A stretch of DNA of 64,000 bases from Metabacillus sp. FJAT-52054 (GTDB lineage Bacteria; Bacillota; Bacilli; Bacillales; Bacillaceae), in contig NZ_CP147407.1 of NCBI RefSeq assembly GCF_037201815.1, positions 1,178,001 through 1,242,000 of the forward strand. Reading direction: 5' to 3'. The position numbers and the translations under genes were made by a program. The number at the start of each line of letters is the position of its first letter. Position 1 is the first letter of the stretch. The notes beneath the pieces are model-generated. The model did no database searches and was not told the DNA's origin. It worked only from the letters and a program-made list of their open reading frames with translations. Positions 55,728-64,000 of this stretch are shown one piece after another.

Positions 55728-57567
55728 GTGAAAACTCCCTTTCTGAACGCTGCTTCTCTTTTTCCCGGATGTACTCTGCAAGCTCAACAGAGTATTCGTA
55801 TTTTAAAAACGGTGTAATCAGATAAATTCCGTTAAATAAGTCAAATGCCGCATCAATCAGGTCTTTTGCAATTGCAATGCCTTCTATTTTTGATTGAAGA
55901 GGATCAGTGCCTGCTTTTGCCATCGTTTCGCGAATGCTGTCTGAAAGCTTGATGCCTGGGATTTCATGATGGATAAATTCGGCGTTCCGGCTGCTTGTCA
56001 ACGGCATGATCCCGATATACAGCGGTGCAGGCAGATGCTTGACCGCGTCATGCACCTCTTCCATCTGCTGGATGGAATAAATCGGCTGAGAGATAAAATA
56101 ATCCGCTCCGCAGGCAATTTTTTTCTCCAGGCGTTCTGCTGCTTTATCTAAATGGCGGACATTCGGATTGAATGCTCCTGCCACAGTGAAATTCGTTTTG
56201 CCGCCGAGTGCTTTTCCTGAGTAGGATAACCCTTCATTGAACTGCTTGATCAGTGAAATCAAGTCGAAGGATGAAAGATCATAAACGGAGGTAGCCCCCG
56301 GGAAATCCCCAATTTTAGATGGATCGCCAGTAATCGCCAATACGTCCGTAAGTCCAAGGGAATGGAGTCCCATTAGATGCGATTGAAGGCCGATCAAATT
56401 CCGGTCGCGGCAGGTGAGGTGAATAAGAGGCCTCATATCATGCTTTTCCTTTAACTGTGTTCCAACCGCCGCATTGCTGACTCTCGGTGAAGCAAGTGAA
56501 TTGTCAGCAAGGGTGATACTGTCGATACCGGTCTTTTTCAGCTCTTCAGCTCCTTTAAAAAACTTTTCCAAACTGAGCGTTTTCGGAGGATCCAGTTCGA
56601 CGATAACAGACCTGCGCTTCTTCACAATCTGGTGGAGCGGGGGATAGGCAGGCTCCAGCCGTTCATGAATAGTGACGGGCTTTCGCTGCTTAACTGCCTT
56701 TTCCTTAATAGGGGAAAGGCCTCTTAGCGCATCAGCCATCGCTTTTATATGTTTAGGCGTCGTACCGCAGCAGCCGCCGATCAGTCTTGCGCCTTGGTTA
56801 CGGAAGGCTAGGGCGCTTTCTGCAAAATAGCCTTCGTCCGATTCATAAACGAGTCTTCCTTCTTCCACAGATGGAAGACTGCCATTTGGGTAGACAGAGA
56901 GAAACGCCTTTTCAAGGAGCGGAACCTCTTCAAGTGATTCGAGCATATGATACGGCCCAAGCCTGCAGTTCAGGCCGACTGCATCTGCGCCGAGTGCTTC
57001 CAATTCTTTTAAGCCTTTTTCAAGTGGTGTACCATCCTGCAGCACGCCTGTCTCATGCAGCGAGACATTGGCGACAATCGGCTTACTGGTTTCTTTTCTC
57101 GCAATTTCAAGAACCGTTTTCAGCTCTTCCAAATCATAAAAGGTTTCGAGCAGAAGTCCATCAATGTCTTCATTCAGAAGGACATATAGCTGCTCGCGGA
57201 AGCTGCGTTTCAGCTCATCCAGTGTATGGGAGCTTTTTTTGAAAGCACGGACTCCGCCCATTGTAGCGAGAACATAGGCCTGGCTGCCTGCTGCCTTTCT
57301 TGCAAGCCTGGCCGCTTTCGAATTGATGGCCCGGATATCATCTTCCAGTCCATAGCGGGATAATTTAATATGATTTCCGCCGTATGTGTTCGTTTGAATA
57401 ACCCGTGCACCAGCGTTGATGTATGCCTCATGGATGCTCTGGACCTGATCAGGGTTTGACAGATTCAATTCTTCAAAGCATCGGTCAATCCCATGGGAGT
57501 ATAGAAGGGTCCCCATCGCCCCGTCCGCTATTAAAATTTCATTTTGTAAATCCTCTAGAAAACCCAC
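55711..57567 (-). CDS. yitJ: Homocysteine S-methyltransferase / methylene-THF reductase YitJ
   Basis: A fused protein of 618 residues. The N-terminal half (about 1-300) is a homocysteine methyltransferase domain with zinc cysteines (GLNCRLG and [11 protein letters not shown]). The C-terminal half (about 325-610) is a MetF-type methylenetetrahydrofolate reductase ([23 protein letters not shown]). It supplies the methyl-THF that MetH uses. The GTG start lies 8 bp after AGAGGGGG. It is first in the yitJ-metH operon under an S-box riboswitch. Confidence 0.95.
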   Translation of the reverse strand: MGFLEDLQNEILIADGAMGTLLYSHGIDRCFEELNLSNPDQVQSIHEAYINAGARVIQTNTYGGNHIKLSRYGLEDDIRAINSKAARLARKAAGSQAYVLATMGGVRAFKKSSHTLDELKRSFREQLYVLLNEDIDGLLLETFYDLEELKTVLEIARKETSKPIVANVSLHETGVLQDGTPLEKGLKELEALGADAVGLNCRLGPYHMLESLEEVPLLEKAFLSVYPNGSLPSVEEGRLVYESDEGYFAESALAFRNQGARLIGGCCGTTPKHIKAMADALRGLSPIKEKAVKQRKPVTIHERLEPAYPPLHQIVKKRRSVIVELDPPKTLSLEKFFKGAEELKKTGIDSITLADNSLASPRVSNAAVGTQLKEKHDMRPLIHLTCRDRNLIGLQSHLMGLHSLGLTDVLAITGDPSKIGDFPGATSVYDLSSFDLISLIKQFNEGLSYSGKALGGKTNFTVAGAFNPNVRHLDKAAERLEKKIACGADYFISQPIYSIQQMEEVHDAVKHLPAPLYIGIMPLTSSRNAEFIHHEIPGIKLSDSIRETMAKAGTDPLQSKIEGIAIAKDLIDAAFDLFNGIYLITPFLKYEYSVELAEYIREKEKQRSEREFSHVQHS

Positions 57568-57587
57568 TGCTGATACCCCCTCTAAAA

Positions 57588-57617
57588 ATAAAAAGCCCTC
57601 TTATAGAAGAAGGCTTT
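57588..57617 (-). terminator. S-box-controlled terminator
   Basis: On the minus strand AAAGCCTTCTT pairs with AAGAGGGCTTT, followed by TTATTTTT. It is expected to form when SAM is bound. Confidence 0.88.
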
Positions 57618-57633
57618 AACATTCGGACTTCTT

Positions 57634-57742
57634 CTTATCTTCCAAGCAAAACGCTTAGCTGGATTTAGCACCTTGGCACGCGCGCTTGCATGACCGGTTG
57701 CTGAAGCGTCATCGGGCCAGTCCCTCAGCTTCTCTTGATAAG
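57634..57742 (-). ncRNA. SAM riboswitch (S-box) of yitJ-metH
   Basis: On the minus strand the S-box core is complete: CTTATCAAGAGAAG, CTGAGGGACTGGCCC, GATGACGCTTCAGCAACC, then AAGGTGCTAAATCCAGC and the closing GATAAG. It senses S-adenosylmethionine and ends transcription when SAM is plentiful. yitJ is a classic S-box gene in B. subtilis. Confidence 0.97.
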
Positions 57743-57777
57743 AACGATATGGAGTTGTTTAAAAATAGATTACTCCC

Positions 57778-57806
57778 AATTTACCTAATTTTTCGAAAAC
57801 ATTCAA
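57778..57806 (-). promoter_or_regulatory. SigA promoter upstream of the S-box
   Basis: The minus strand reads TTGAAT, 17 bp, TAAATT, about 36 bp before the aptamer. Confidence 0.55.
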
Positions 57807-57922
57807 GGGGGAAGGGGAGGTTTTTTACAAAACGGTCTTAAATGTGGGGCGGATGAACAGGGAATGAATGCAGGAGGTCACTGAAGGTACTGAATGTAAA
57901 GGGGAATGCTGGGGGGGAGGGT

Positions 57923-58046
57923 AATTGCTGACTTTACTGAGATAATTGCTGACTTTATTGGAATAATTGCTGACTATATCGGAATAATTGCTGACTTTTT
58001 TAAAAGAATTGCTGACTATCAAAGGTAATTGCTGACTATCCGAAAT
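57923..58046. repeat. 21-bp periodic repeat array C (6 units)
   Basis: AATTGCTGACT starts at 57923, 57944, 57965, 57986, 58007 and 58027: four steps of 21 bp and one of 20. The cores are identical; the 9-10 bp between them vary and are A/T-rich. It lies between the yitK terminator and the yitJ promoter. A minus-strand open frame over it would encode a seven-residue repeat but has no ribosome binding site. Confidence 0.88.
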
Positions 58047-58082
58047 CAATGCGGAAACCTGCAAAAAATATCCCAAAACCAA

Positions 58083-58110
58083 TAAAAAAGACCGCTCACC
58101 CAAAGCGGTC
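58083..58110 (-). terminator. Terminator after yitK
   Basis: On the minus strand GACCGCT pairs with AGCGGTC, followed by TTTTTT. Confidence 0.9.
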
Positions 58111-58120
58111 CAAACCAAAA

Positions 58121-58612
58121 TTATCGGTAATTAATAAATTGCACATCGATTGGAAGTTCAGCCTGTCTGATCGCAGCGATTACCTGTTGCAAATCATCAC
58201 GGTTTTTTCCGGTGACGCGCACCTGGTCATCCTGAACCTGGGATTTCACTTTCAGTCCGGAGTTTTTAATGATCGTGTTAATACGCTTTGCATTGTCCTT
58301 ATCGATCCCTTGAACGAGCTTGCCGCGCTGGCGTACTGTGCCGCCTGATGCACCTTCCACTTTGCCGTACTGAATGTTCTTTACCGGTACTTCACGGCGG
58401 ATTAGTTTGCTGATGAGTACATCTTTCAGCTGTTCGAGTTTGTAGTCATCGTCGGATACTAGAACAAGCTCTTCTTTTTCAAGTTTAATATCGCTTTTGC
58501 TTCCTTTGAAGTCATAGCGGTTTTGAACTTCCTTTAAAGCTACAACAATGGCATTCTGAACTTCCGGCAATTCAACCTTTGAAACGATGTCAAATGAGTT
58601 TTCCTTAGACAT
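58121..58612 (-). CDS. yitK: YajQ-family protein YitK
   Basis: A 163-residue member of the YajQ (UPF0234) family: [32 protein letters not shown] and [20 protein letters not shown] are close to consensus. YajQ proteins bind nucleotides or RNA, and some bind cyclic di-GMP; the role in Bacillus is unclear. The start at 58612 has GGGAGGA 8 bp upstream; the ATG 6 bp earlier touches that site. Same neighbours (yitJ, yitL) as in B. subtilis. Confidence 0.93.
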   Translation of the reverse strand: MSKENSFDIVSKVELPEVQNAIVVALKEVQNRYDFKGSKSDIKLEKEELVLVSDDDYKLEQLKDVLISKLIRREVPVKNIQYGKVEGASGGTVRQRGKLVQGIDKDNAKRINTIIKNSGLKVKSQVQDDQVRVTGKNRDDLQQVIAAIRQAELPIDVQFINYR

Positions 58613-58729
58613 GGACATTCCTCCCGAATGAAACCCTCCAGTAAAGGGAAGTTTCACTTTATGTATTGATTATAGTAGAATTAAACATGCCATACAACAT
58701 GTACGAGGTACAGAAAGGTTAGGTGACTT

Positions 58730-59584
58730 GTGAGAGCAGGCACATATGAACGATTGGAAATTGATGAGCGTTTGGATTTCGGGTATTTCCTGACGGATGG
58801 GGAGACGAGAGTTCTTCTTCATGACAGTGAAATAACGGAGCCAATTGAAGATAAAGATTTTGTCGATGTATTTCTTTACCTTGATTATGAGAGCAGATTG
58901 GCTGCAACAATGAAGATGCCGACTCTCCGTGAAGGAGAATACGGCTGGGTAGAAGCGATGGATGCAGTGGATCACATGGGTGTATTTGTGAATATTGGTC
59001 TATCGAAGGATGCCCTTATAGCGAACGATATTCTGCCTGAGGATCGGCTGATTTGGCCTGAAAAGGGAGATCAGCTCTATTGTACGATGAGAATTACTGA
59101 AAATGGGCGCTTTTTTGCAAGATTGGCATCAGAGGATATCATAAGCGAAAAATTTGTTCAGGCGACGCGCGAGGTTTTTAATAAGAGTGTTTCTGGCCAT
59201 GTATACCGCCATATTGAAGCGGGCTGCTTCTTTATTTCTGTAGAAGGCTATAAAGGGTTTATTCACTCCAGCCAAATGACAAGGGAACCGCGTCTTGGGG
59301 AACTGGTTGAGGGCAGAGTGATTGATGTGAAGGAAGACGGGTCCATTAATGTGTCACTTCTGCCAAGGAAGCAGGATGCAATGAGTTCGGATGCGGAAAA
59401 AATTCTGGACTACATGGGTCTTAGAAACGGAGCTATGCCGTATTGGGATAAATCAGATCCAGAGGACATTAAAGAACGGTTTGGAATGAGCAAGGCTGCA
59501 TTCAAACGGGCACTCGGCCAACTTATGAAAGAAAGAAGAGTCTATCAGGAAAATGGATGGACATATTTCGCAAAAGAGCAATAA
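58730..59584 (+). CDS. yitL: S1-domain RNA-binding protein YitL (CvfB family)
   Basis: A 284-residue CvfB-type protein. Several S1-like OB folds run in series (GVFVNIGLSKDALI, GFIHSSQMTREP, GRVIDVKEDGSINVSL), ending in a winged helix (FGMSKAAFKRALGQLMKE). CvfB in Staphylococcus aureus affects virulence gene expression through RNA binding; its Bacillus role is not established. The GTG start follows AGGTGA closely. It diverges from yitK. Confidence 0.92.
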   Translation: MRAGTYERLEIDERLDFGYFLTDGETRVLLHDSEITEPIEDKDFVDVFLYLDYESRLAATMKMPTLREGEYGWVEAMDAVDHMGVFVNIGLSKDALIANDILPEDRLIWPEKGDQLYCTMRITENGRFFARLASEDIISEKFVQATREVFNKSVSGHVYRHIEAGCFFISVEGYKGFIHSSQMTREPRLGELVEGRVIDVKEDGSINVSLLPRKQDAMSSDAEKILDYMGLRNGAMPYWDKSDPEDIKERFGMSKAAFKRALGQLMKERRVYQENGWTYFAKEQ

Positions 59585-59610
59585 GCCAAGCCGGCTTGTG
59601 CTCTTTTTTT
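59572..59610 (+). terminator. Terminator at the end of yitL
   Basis: AAAAGAGCAATAAGCC pairs imperfectly with GGCTTGTGCTCTTTT, followed by more T. The stem contains the yitL stop codon. Confidence 0.8.
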
Positions 59611-59685
59611 TGGACATATTAACTCCTCTCTAAAATTGCCGATAAAGTAGGTGTAGTTATAAATAGATAAAAGGGGAGTACCATT

Positions 59686-60645
59686 TTGCGAAAATATATA
59701 TCCATCCTTTTTTGTTTGATGCTTCTGGCAGGATGCATGCAGCAGCCTGTCCAAAGTTCAACGGAAAAGAAAATGAAAGTGGGCATTATGCTATCGGATG
59801 TCGGACTTGGAGATCAATCCTTCAGTGACTCTGCGTTCAGAGGGCTGCAGAAATCAAGAGATGAGCTCGGCATTCAATTTGATTATAAAGAATTAAAAGA
59901 TTCGAAAACCTATGAAAAAGGTTTAGAGGATTTAGTCAAAGCAGGAAATGATGTGGTGGTCGGCCTCGGTTTTATGGTTCAGGAGGATCTTGAAAAAGTA
60001 GCCAAACAGTATCCGAAACAGCGTTTTATTCTAATTGATGCGGTATCGGAGCTAAAAAATATTACATCCCTGACCTTTAAGGAAGATGAGGGAAGCTATT
60101 TAGCAGGAGCGCTTGCAGCCATGAAATCAAAGTCAGCTGTAATTGGCTTCGTTGGAGGAGCGGACGTGCCGCTGATCCGAAAATTTTTAGATGGCTTTCA
60201 AAAAGGAGCCATGTCGATTAATCCGGAAGTTCAAGTGAAATCCGTTTTTGCCGAGAATTTCGGAGATGATAAACTCGGAGCAAAGCTCGCCTCCGATTTA
60301 ATTAAAGAGGATGCAGATCTTTTGTATGCTGCCGCCGGATTTACTGGGGTAGGTGTGCTAAAAGAGGCGCAAAGACAGGGTGTATATGGAATCGGAGTGG
60401 ACAGTGACCAATATTTCTATGCAGAAAAAGCGGTTATTACATCGATGCTGAAAAACGTAGATGTTGCCATTTATGAAATGATAAAGAATTACAAGAAAAG
60501 CGGGAAGCTGCCTGAAGGGCATGTGGAATTCGGCATTGCAGAAAATGGTGTCGCCCTGGCTCCAATTCGCATTTTGGAACTGTCTTCTGAAGAGCAAAGC
60601 AAGCTGGACAGTATGATCCAGGAATTCGGAGGGACAGCAAAATGA
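59686..60645 (+). CDS. BMP-family substrate-binding lipoprotein
   Basis: A lipoprotein of 319 residues with lipobox LLAGCM (Cys17) and the BMP fold (Med/TmpC/PnrA family): [54 protein letters not shown] and [13 protein letters not shown] proteins mostly bind purine nucleosides. Here the gene is not beside an ABC transporter. It overlaps a chemoreceptor gene by 4 bp (ATGA), so it probably presents its ligand to that receptor. Known relatives without a transporter include B. subtilis Med. Confidence 0.87.
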   Translation: MRKYISILFCLMLLAGCMQQPVQSSTEKKMKVGIMLSDVGLGDQSFSDSAFRGLQKSRDELGIQFDYKELKDSKTYEKGLEDLVKAGNDVVVGLGFMVQEDLEKVAKQYPKQRFILIDAVSELKNITSLTFKEDEGSYLAGALAAMKSKSAVIGFVGGADVPLIRKFLDGFQKGAMSINPEVQVKSVFAENFGDDKLGAKLASDLIKEDADLLYAAAGFTGVGVLKEAQRQGVYGIGVDSDQYFYAEKAVITSMLKNVDVAIYEMIKNYKKSGKLPEGHVEFGIAENGVALAPIRILELSSEEQSKLDSMIQEFGGTAK

Positions 60646-62294
60646 CGATACGCAAACGCCTGATGATCAATATTTTGGGGATGATGGGGCTCGCTGCCGG
60701 ACTGATCGTTTTCATCATTATAAGTATGCTTTCCATTCAATCCTCCAACCAGGATTATGTTCCGATTATGATGGATGTTCAGCAGCTTGATGCCGATATG
60801 AACGGTCTTAAACAAAGCATCAGCAACTTCTCGTTTTCTTTAACAGATGCGCAAAAGGATGAGTCACTGCTAGGAATGAAAAAAGTAGAAAATCGAATTT
60901 CGAGCTTGGACAAAAGACTGGGGAAGGATACAGACGCAGTATTATTTACCCGTGCTAAGCAAAAATATGAGGCTTGGAAGCCGGAAGCAATGGCCGCTCT
61001 GCAATCCAAAAACTCAGCTGAGGCAAAGCGCCAATCCATCCGAATTGAAGGCATTCAAAATGACATCTATATGCTGAATGATCAATCCAAAGCTTATTAT
61101 GATGCGCTTCAAAAAGATTTAAAAAACCAAATTACCTTTGTTATTTTTTCAGCCATTATCGGGAGTCTTCTTCTGTTAATCGTTTCCGCGGTGATTGCAG
61201 TCCGGATTACATCCAGGATTACGAAACCGCTCAAAAAACTTTCAGAAAATGCGAAACAAATTACTGAAGGAAATCTTTTGGTGGAAGAAGTTCCGTATAA
61301 AGGGAAGGATGAAATTGGCGTTTTAAATGAAGCGTTTGGACAAATGACCAATCAGCTAAAGGCCCTCCTTTTCTCCATCGACAGTGTGAGCAAGGATGTC
61401 GAGGGGTTTGCGAAGCAGCTTGAGACCGATAACCGTGCACTAACCGAAATCAGCAACCAGGTGGCGGTTTCAACTGATGAATTGTCCGCAGGTTCGCAAT
61501 CCATATCTGAGGATCTGCAGGATGCGGTCAACCTGATTGATGAGATGGACCGCAGTTTTCAAAAGAACGTTGAGACAAGCAACCTTGTCCTTAATCATGG
61601 AAAGATTGCACAGGAGGCTGTTCACACAGGCAAGGCCGCAATTGATAATCAGAAATCGCTGATTAAGAGCAACCTGGAAGCAAGCGAATACATCCAAAAA
61701 ACCTCCATGGAATTTGCAGGCTATACAGCTAAAATTGAAGACATGGCAAAAATCGTATCAGGGATAGCGGATCAAACCAATTTGCTTGCCCTTAATGCAG
61801 CCATTGAAGCAGCAAGAGCGGGTGAAGCTGGAAAAGGCTTTGCTGTTGTGGCGGAGGAAGTAAGAAAGCTCGCTGAACAATCTGCCAGTTCTACTCATCA
61901 GATTTTTGATATGGCCGCCATGATCAAAAAAGGCATTACTGAAGTTTCAGCCGCTGTTGACGGAGGCATGAATCTTGCCCATAAGCAGGAGGATACCATG
62001 ATGGAGACAACCCAGACCTTTATGGATATCGAGAAAGCTATGAATGATATATCAGAAGAGTTGAGTTTATTAAACACTGGCCTTGTGAATTCAAAGGATT
62101 TAGGCGGCAAGGTGCTTAATAATGTTGAAAGCATCAGCGCGGTTGTAGAGGAAACAGCTGCGGGAAGCGAGGAAATTTCCGCTTCCACAACTGAACAGCT
62201 TGCGGCTTTTGAAAAACTGACAGCTAAAGTAACGGAGCTGAGAGTGCTGACAGATGATTTGAATATTACACTTGCTCAATTTACGATTAAATAA
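60642..62294 (+). CDS. Methyl-accepting chemotaxis protein
   Basis: A transmembrane chemoreceptor of 550 residues. It has membrane segment 1 (about 12-33), an outside helical domain of about 130 residues, segment 2 (about 166-192), HAMP ([19 protein letters not shown]), and a long cytoplasmic coiled coil with the signalling tip [16 protein letters not shown]. The outside domain is too small for a Cache sensor and looks like a four-helix bundle, a type that can bind ligand-loaded lipoproteins. Coupled to the BMP gene. Confidence 0.92.
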   Translation: MTIRKRLMINILGMMGLAAGLIVFIIISMLSIQSSNQDYVPIMMDVQQLDADMNGLKQSISNFSFSLTDAQKDESLLGMKKVENRISSLDKRLGKDTDAVLFTRAKQKYEAWKPEAMAALQSKNSAEAKRQSIRIEGIQNDIYMLNDQSKAYYDALQKDLKNQITFVIFSAIIGSLLLLIVSAVIAVRITSRITKPLKKLSENAKQITEGNLLVEEVPYKGKDEIGVLNEAFGQMTNQLKALLFSIDSVSKDVEGFAKQLETDNRALTEISNQVAVSTDELSAGSQSISEDLQDAVNLIDEMDRSFQKNVETSNLVLNHGKIAQEAVHTGKAAIDNQKSLIKSNLEASEYIQKTSMEFAGYTAKIEDMAKIVSGIADQTNLLALNAAIEAARAGEAGKGFAVVAEEVRKLAEQSASSTHQIFDMAAMIKKGITEVSAAVDGGMNLAHKQEDTMMETTQTFMDIEKAMNDISEELSLLNTGLVNSKDLGGKVLNNVESISAVVEETAAGSEEISASTTEQLAAFEKLTAKVTELRVLTDDLNITLAQFTIK

Positions 62295-62298
62295 GGAT

Positions 62299-62328
62299 GA
62301 AAGCTCCCCTTTTTGGGGGGCTTTTTTT
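62299..62328 (+). terminator. Terminator after the chemoreceptor gene
   Basis: AAAGCTCCCC pairs with GGGGGGCTTT around TTTTT, followed by T. Confidence 0.9.
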
Positions 62329-62413
62329 GTCGGAAACCCTCTAATTCCCAGATTAACAAGGCTGAATTCAGGGAAAAAGTATCGATATCTGCATCTTAAG
62401 GAGAGGTCCAACT

Positions 62414-63436
62414 GTGTTGATCAACTTTATTCTTGGCATCGCATCAAAAGCTCTGAGCAAGCTGTTCAGCTTTGCGACTGCCTCTTTTCTTGGCCGGGTT
62501 CCTTCAAAAGACGATTCCAAAGTGAGCCTGATTGGAGTGCTCTCTTTTTATTGGCTGCTGGTCGCTATCACATTTATTTTCCCGAAAGCATCCCGAAGCC
62601 TTATTCCGCTCGCGCCCGATGATCCTAACCTGGTAAGGCTTATGGCCGCTGTCCTGCTGATTGGTATCCCGCTATTCAATGGCTGGCTGACCACCCGGGT
62701 GGAAAATTATTCGGGTAATCAGCACTCCTTCTTTATGCAAATACTGATGGGATTCCCTGTTACCATCATTATGAGTTTTTTGGTGGTGTCGCTTGTGATT
62801 ACGATTCCAATTATTAAAGCACCTTATATTATCAACATGTATTATCTGGACACCATAAAAATTATGATTAAAAAAGGGCAATTTGATCAGGTGTATGATC
62901 AAATGAAGGAGATTTTGTCTGATTTTACATTTAAAGAAGAGGATCCCCCGAAAGTGATGCAATACCAATTTAACTTTTTAACCTGGGTTCAAAGCAAAAT
63001 CTTCCATAAGCACATGTCCAAGGATATGAGGGTTTTAAAGGGGGAGGAAGATGGAGAGCATTTCCAGATTATCCTCCATGCTACGGATATCGCCATTACG
63101 GCTAAAAGAAAAACAGCGACGAAGCTCCGTTCGGTCCTTGCTGAAAGCTTAAATGAAGAGTACGTTTACTTTTCATGGGACGATCCTTCCCATGAAATTG
63201 AGGACGAAATCCTAAAATATAAGCATATGCTTGCAAATAACGAAGACGTCAATGCTGAAAATATTACGCGTTTAGCGGAGGAAATTAAAGAAACCGGTCT
63301 TTCCCAGGAAGAGTGGAACTCGATCCGCAGACAGATTTATAAGCTGCAAATTGCGTATTATGACCGGGAAACTGGAGATTTGCCGAGCAAAATAACGGTT
63401 GTACCTGATTATTTAATGGCATCAAAAGAACATTAA
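62414..63436 (+). CDS. Membrane protein of unknown function
   Basis: I do not recognise this 340-residue protein. It has about three hydrophobic segments in the first 145 residues (VLSFYWLLVAITFIF, LMAAVLLIGIPLF, IIMSFLVVSLVITIPII). A soluble, charged C-terminal part of roughly 195 residues follows, with DQVYDQMKEILSDF, a mixed alpha/beta block around HFQIILHATDIAITA and an acidic helical stretch. The GTG start has AAGGAGAGG 7 bp upstream. It is flanked by terminators and so is probably a single gene. Confidence 0.75.
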   Translation: MLINFILGIASKALSKLFSFATASFLGRVPSKDDSKVSLIGVLSFYWLLVAITFIFPKASRSLIPLAPDDPNLVRLMAAVLLIGIPLFNGWLTTRVENYSGNQHSFFMQILMGFPVTIIMSFLVVSLVITIPIIKAPYIINMYYLDTIKIMIKKGQFDQVYDQMKEILSDFTFKEEDPPKVMQYQFNFLTWVQSKIFHKHMSKDMRVLKGEEDGEHFQIILHATDIAITAKRKTATKLRSVLAESLNEEYVYFSWDDPSHEIEDEILKYKHMLANNEDVNAENITRLAEEIKETGLSQEEWNSIRRQIYKLQIAYYDRETGDLPSKITVVPDYLMASKEH

Positions 63437-63472
63437 AAAAAGACAGCGGATGAATTCCCGCTGTCTTTTTTA
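63434..63472. terminator. Two-way terminator
   Basis: AAAAAAGACAGCGG pairs with CCGCTGTCTTTTTT. It separates the unknown membrane protein gene from the convergent 43-residue gene, whose stop lies inside it. Confidence 0.9.
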
Positions 63473-63601
63473 CAAATGATCCGTTTTTTTGGAAAACTGT
63501 TTTTTTCCGGCTTTGCGGTTTTGATCTTCGAGCATATTTTTTGCATGCTCTTTTGCGTTGTTATCTTTCGCCTTTTTATCGTTATCACTTGTATGCGGCA
63601 T
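63470..63601 (-). CDS. DUF3941-like small protein (43 residues)
   Basis: The frame encodes a very polar protein that begins MPHTSDNDKKAKDNNAKEHA and ends KKQFSKKTDHL. The pattern (SDN-KKAKDNN near the start, NML, SKKTDHL at the end) is that of the DUF3941 family of small Bacillaceae proteins of unknown function. AAAGGAGCGGG stands upstream, a little far (about 11 bp from GGAG). It shares a two-way terminator with the gene on the other strand. Confidence 0.78.
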   Translation of the reverse strand: MPHTSDNDKKAKDNNAKEHAKNMLEDQNRKAGKKQFSKKTDHL

Positions 63602-63664
63602 CTTTCATCCCGCTCCTTTCGAATGGAGATGGTGTTAGGATAACCGCCAGGCTTTCAGATTATG

Positions 63665-64000
63665 TCACAGATCCTTGTTTAGAAAAAAGAGTGCAATCGT
63701 TCCCGGTCCAGAATGGGATCCAACGGCTGAACCAATCATATTGATAAAGACTTCCTTTGGGGAAAACTCCTCAAGGATCATAGCCTTCAGCTCTTCAGCG
63801 GTTTCAAGATCATCTCCATGGCTGATCGCGATGACTTGATTATCAATTCCCTGGCCCCGTTCCTTCATGAGCTCTACCATCCGGCGGAAAACTTTTTTGC
63901 GCCCTCTGATTTTCTCAAGAGGGATAAGTTTCCCGTCTTCAACATGCAGGAGCGGCTTAATATTCAGCAGACCGCCTACAAACGCGGAAGCCTTGCTTAC
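63665..64000 (-). CDS. yitS: DegV-family fatty-acid-binding protein, C-terminal part
   Basis: The last 111 codons of a DegV-family protein; the frame is open to the right edge. Visible are [17 protein letters not shown] followed by [32 protein letters not shown], and [18 protein letters not shown] with the conserved GSHSGPG. DegV proteins (FakB type) bind a fatty acid for phosphorylation by FakA. The place after yitL suggests the yitS orthologue; that name is inferred from order and family. Confidence 0.85.
   Translation of the reverse strand, partial: VSKASAFVGGLLNIKPLLHVEDGKLIPLEKIRGRKKVFRRMVELMKERGQGIDNQVIAISHGDDLETAEELKAMILEEFSPKEVFINMIGSAVGSHSGPGTIALFFLNKDL

Noticed and set aside
57825..58118. 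Minus-strand reading frame of 97 codons with a seven-residue repeat (VSNYSNK type)
   Set aside because: It is generated by the 21-bp array (21 bp equals seven codons), has no ribosome binding site and runs through the yitK terminator.

Overview
The window looks like a chromosomal segment of a pigmented, spore-forming member of the Bacillaceae (Bacillus in the broad sense; a Metabacillus-like species is my inference). Three things point there. The gene order follows two stretches of the Bacillus subtilis chromosome: addB-addA-sbcD-sbcC-yisB-gerP-yisI-yisK-yisL-yisN-asnO-(yisP position)-yisQ-yisR, and later yitJ-yitK-yitL-yitS. The regulation is Firmicutes-type (S-box and c-di-AMP riboswitches, strong AGGAGG ribosome binding sites, SigA, SigB and SigK-like promoters). 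Sporulation genes are present (gerPA-PF, a Spo0E-type phosphatase, asnO). I see no prophage, transposase, CRISPR array, rRNA or tRNA.

Layout. 1-11.7 kb: double-strand-break repair (addBA, sbcDC) and an HNH protein. 11.9-13.9 kb: the six-gene gerP spore-coat operon on the minus strand, behind a SigK-like promoter. 14-20 kb: a DUF418 membrane protein, Spo0E-like phosphatase, SPL-like radical SAM protein, yisK, rocD, yisL, yisN. 20.5-31.8 kb: asnO, then a carotenoid region. It has a plus-strand operon of two CrtN-type desaturases and a CrtM-type synthase, a decayed second yisL, an MFS transporter with an apparent leader peptide and a ribosome-site-sequestering hairpin, and a minus-strand operon (CruF-like protein, acyltransferase, third CrtN/CrtP-type enzyme, broken NTF2-like gene). 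32-41.5 kb: a lipoprotein, an overlooked 44-residue gene, kimA under a c-di-AMP riboswitch, MATE pump yisQ, AraC-type yisR, an Old Yellow Enzyme, a GNAT and a RocE-like permease. 41.6-50.9 kb: maltodextrin uptake and breakdown (neopullulanase, esterase, mdxEFG, membrane-anchored alpha-amylase, LacI-type regulator) with several LacI/CcpA-type operators. 51.3-58.6 kb: a probable SigB-controlled dehydrogenase, then yitJ-metH under an S-box riboswitch, and yitK. 58.7-64 kb: yitL, a BMP lipoprotein overlapping a chemoreceptor gene, an unknown membrane protein, a 43-residue DUF3941-like gene and the end of a DegV-family gene.

How the parts work together. The two crt operons plausibly make and modify a C30 carotenoid, although no glycosyltransferase or aldehyde dehydrogenase for it is in view. 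The mdx genes import maltodextrins (the shared ATPase is not here) and hydrolyse them outside and inside the cell. yitJ and metH supply methionine from homocysteine.

The most unusual structure is a set of three intergenic arrays (26.65, 50.95 and 57.92 kb). Each has a different core sequence, but all repeat with the same 21-bp period. The largest has 17 units nested in a 102-bp higher-order repeat. I know of no named element that fits them.
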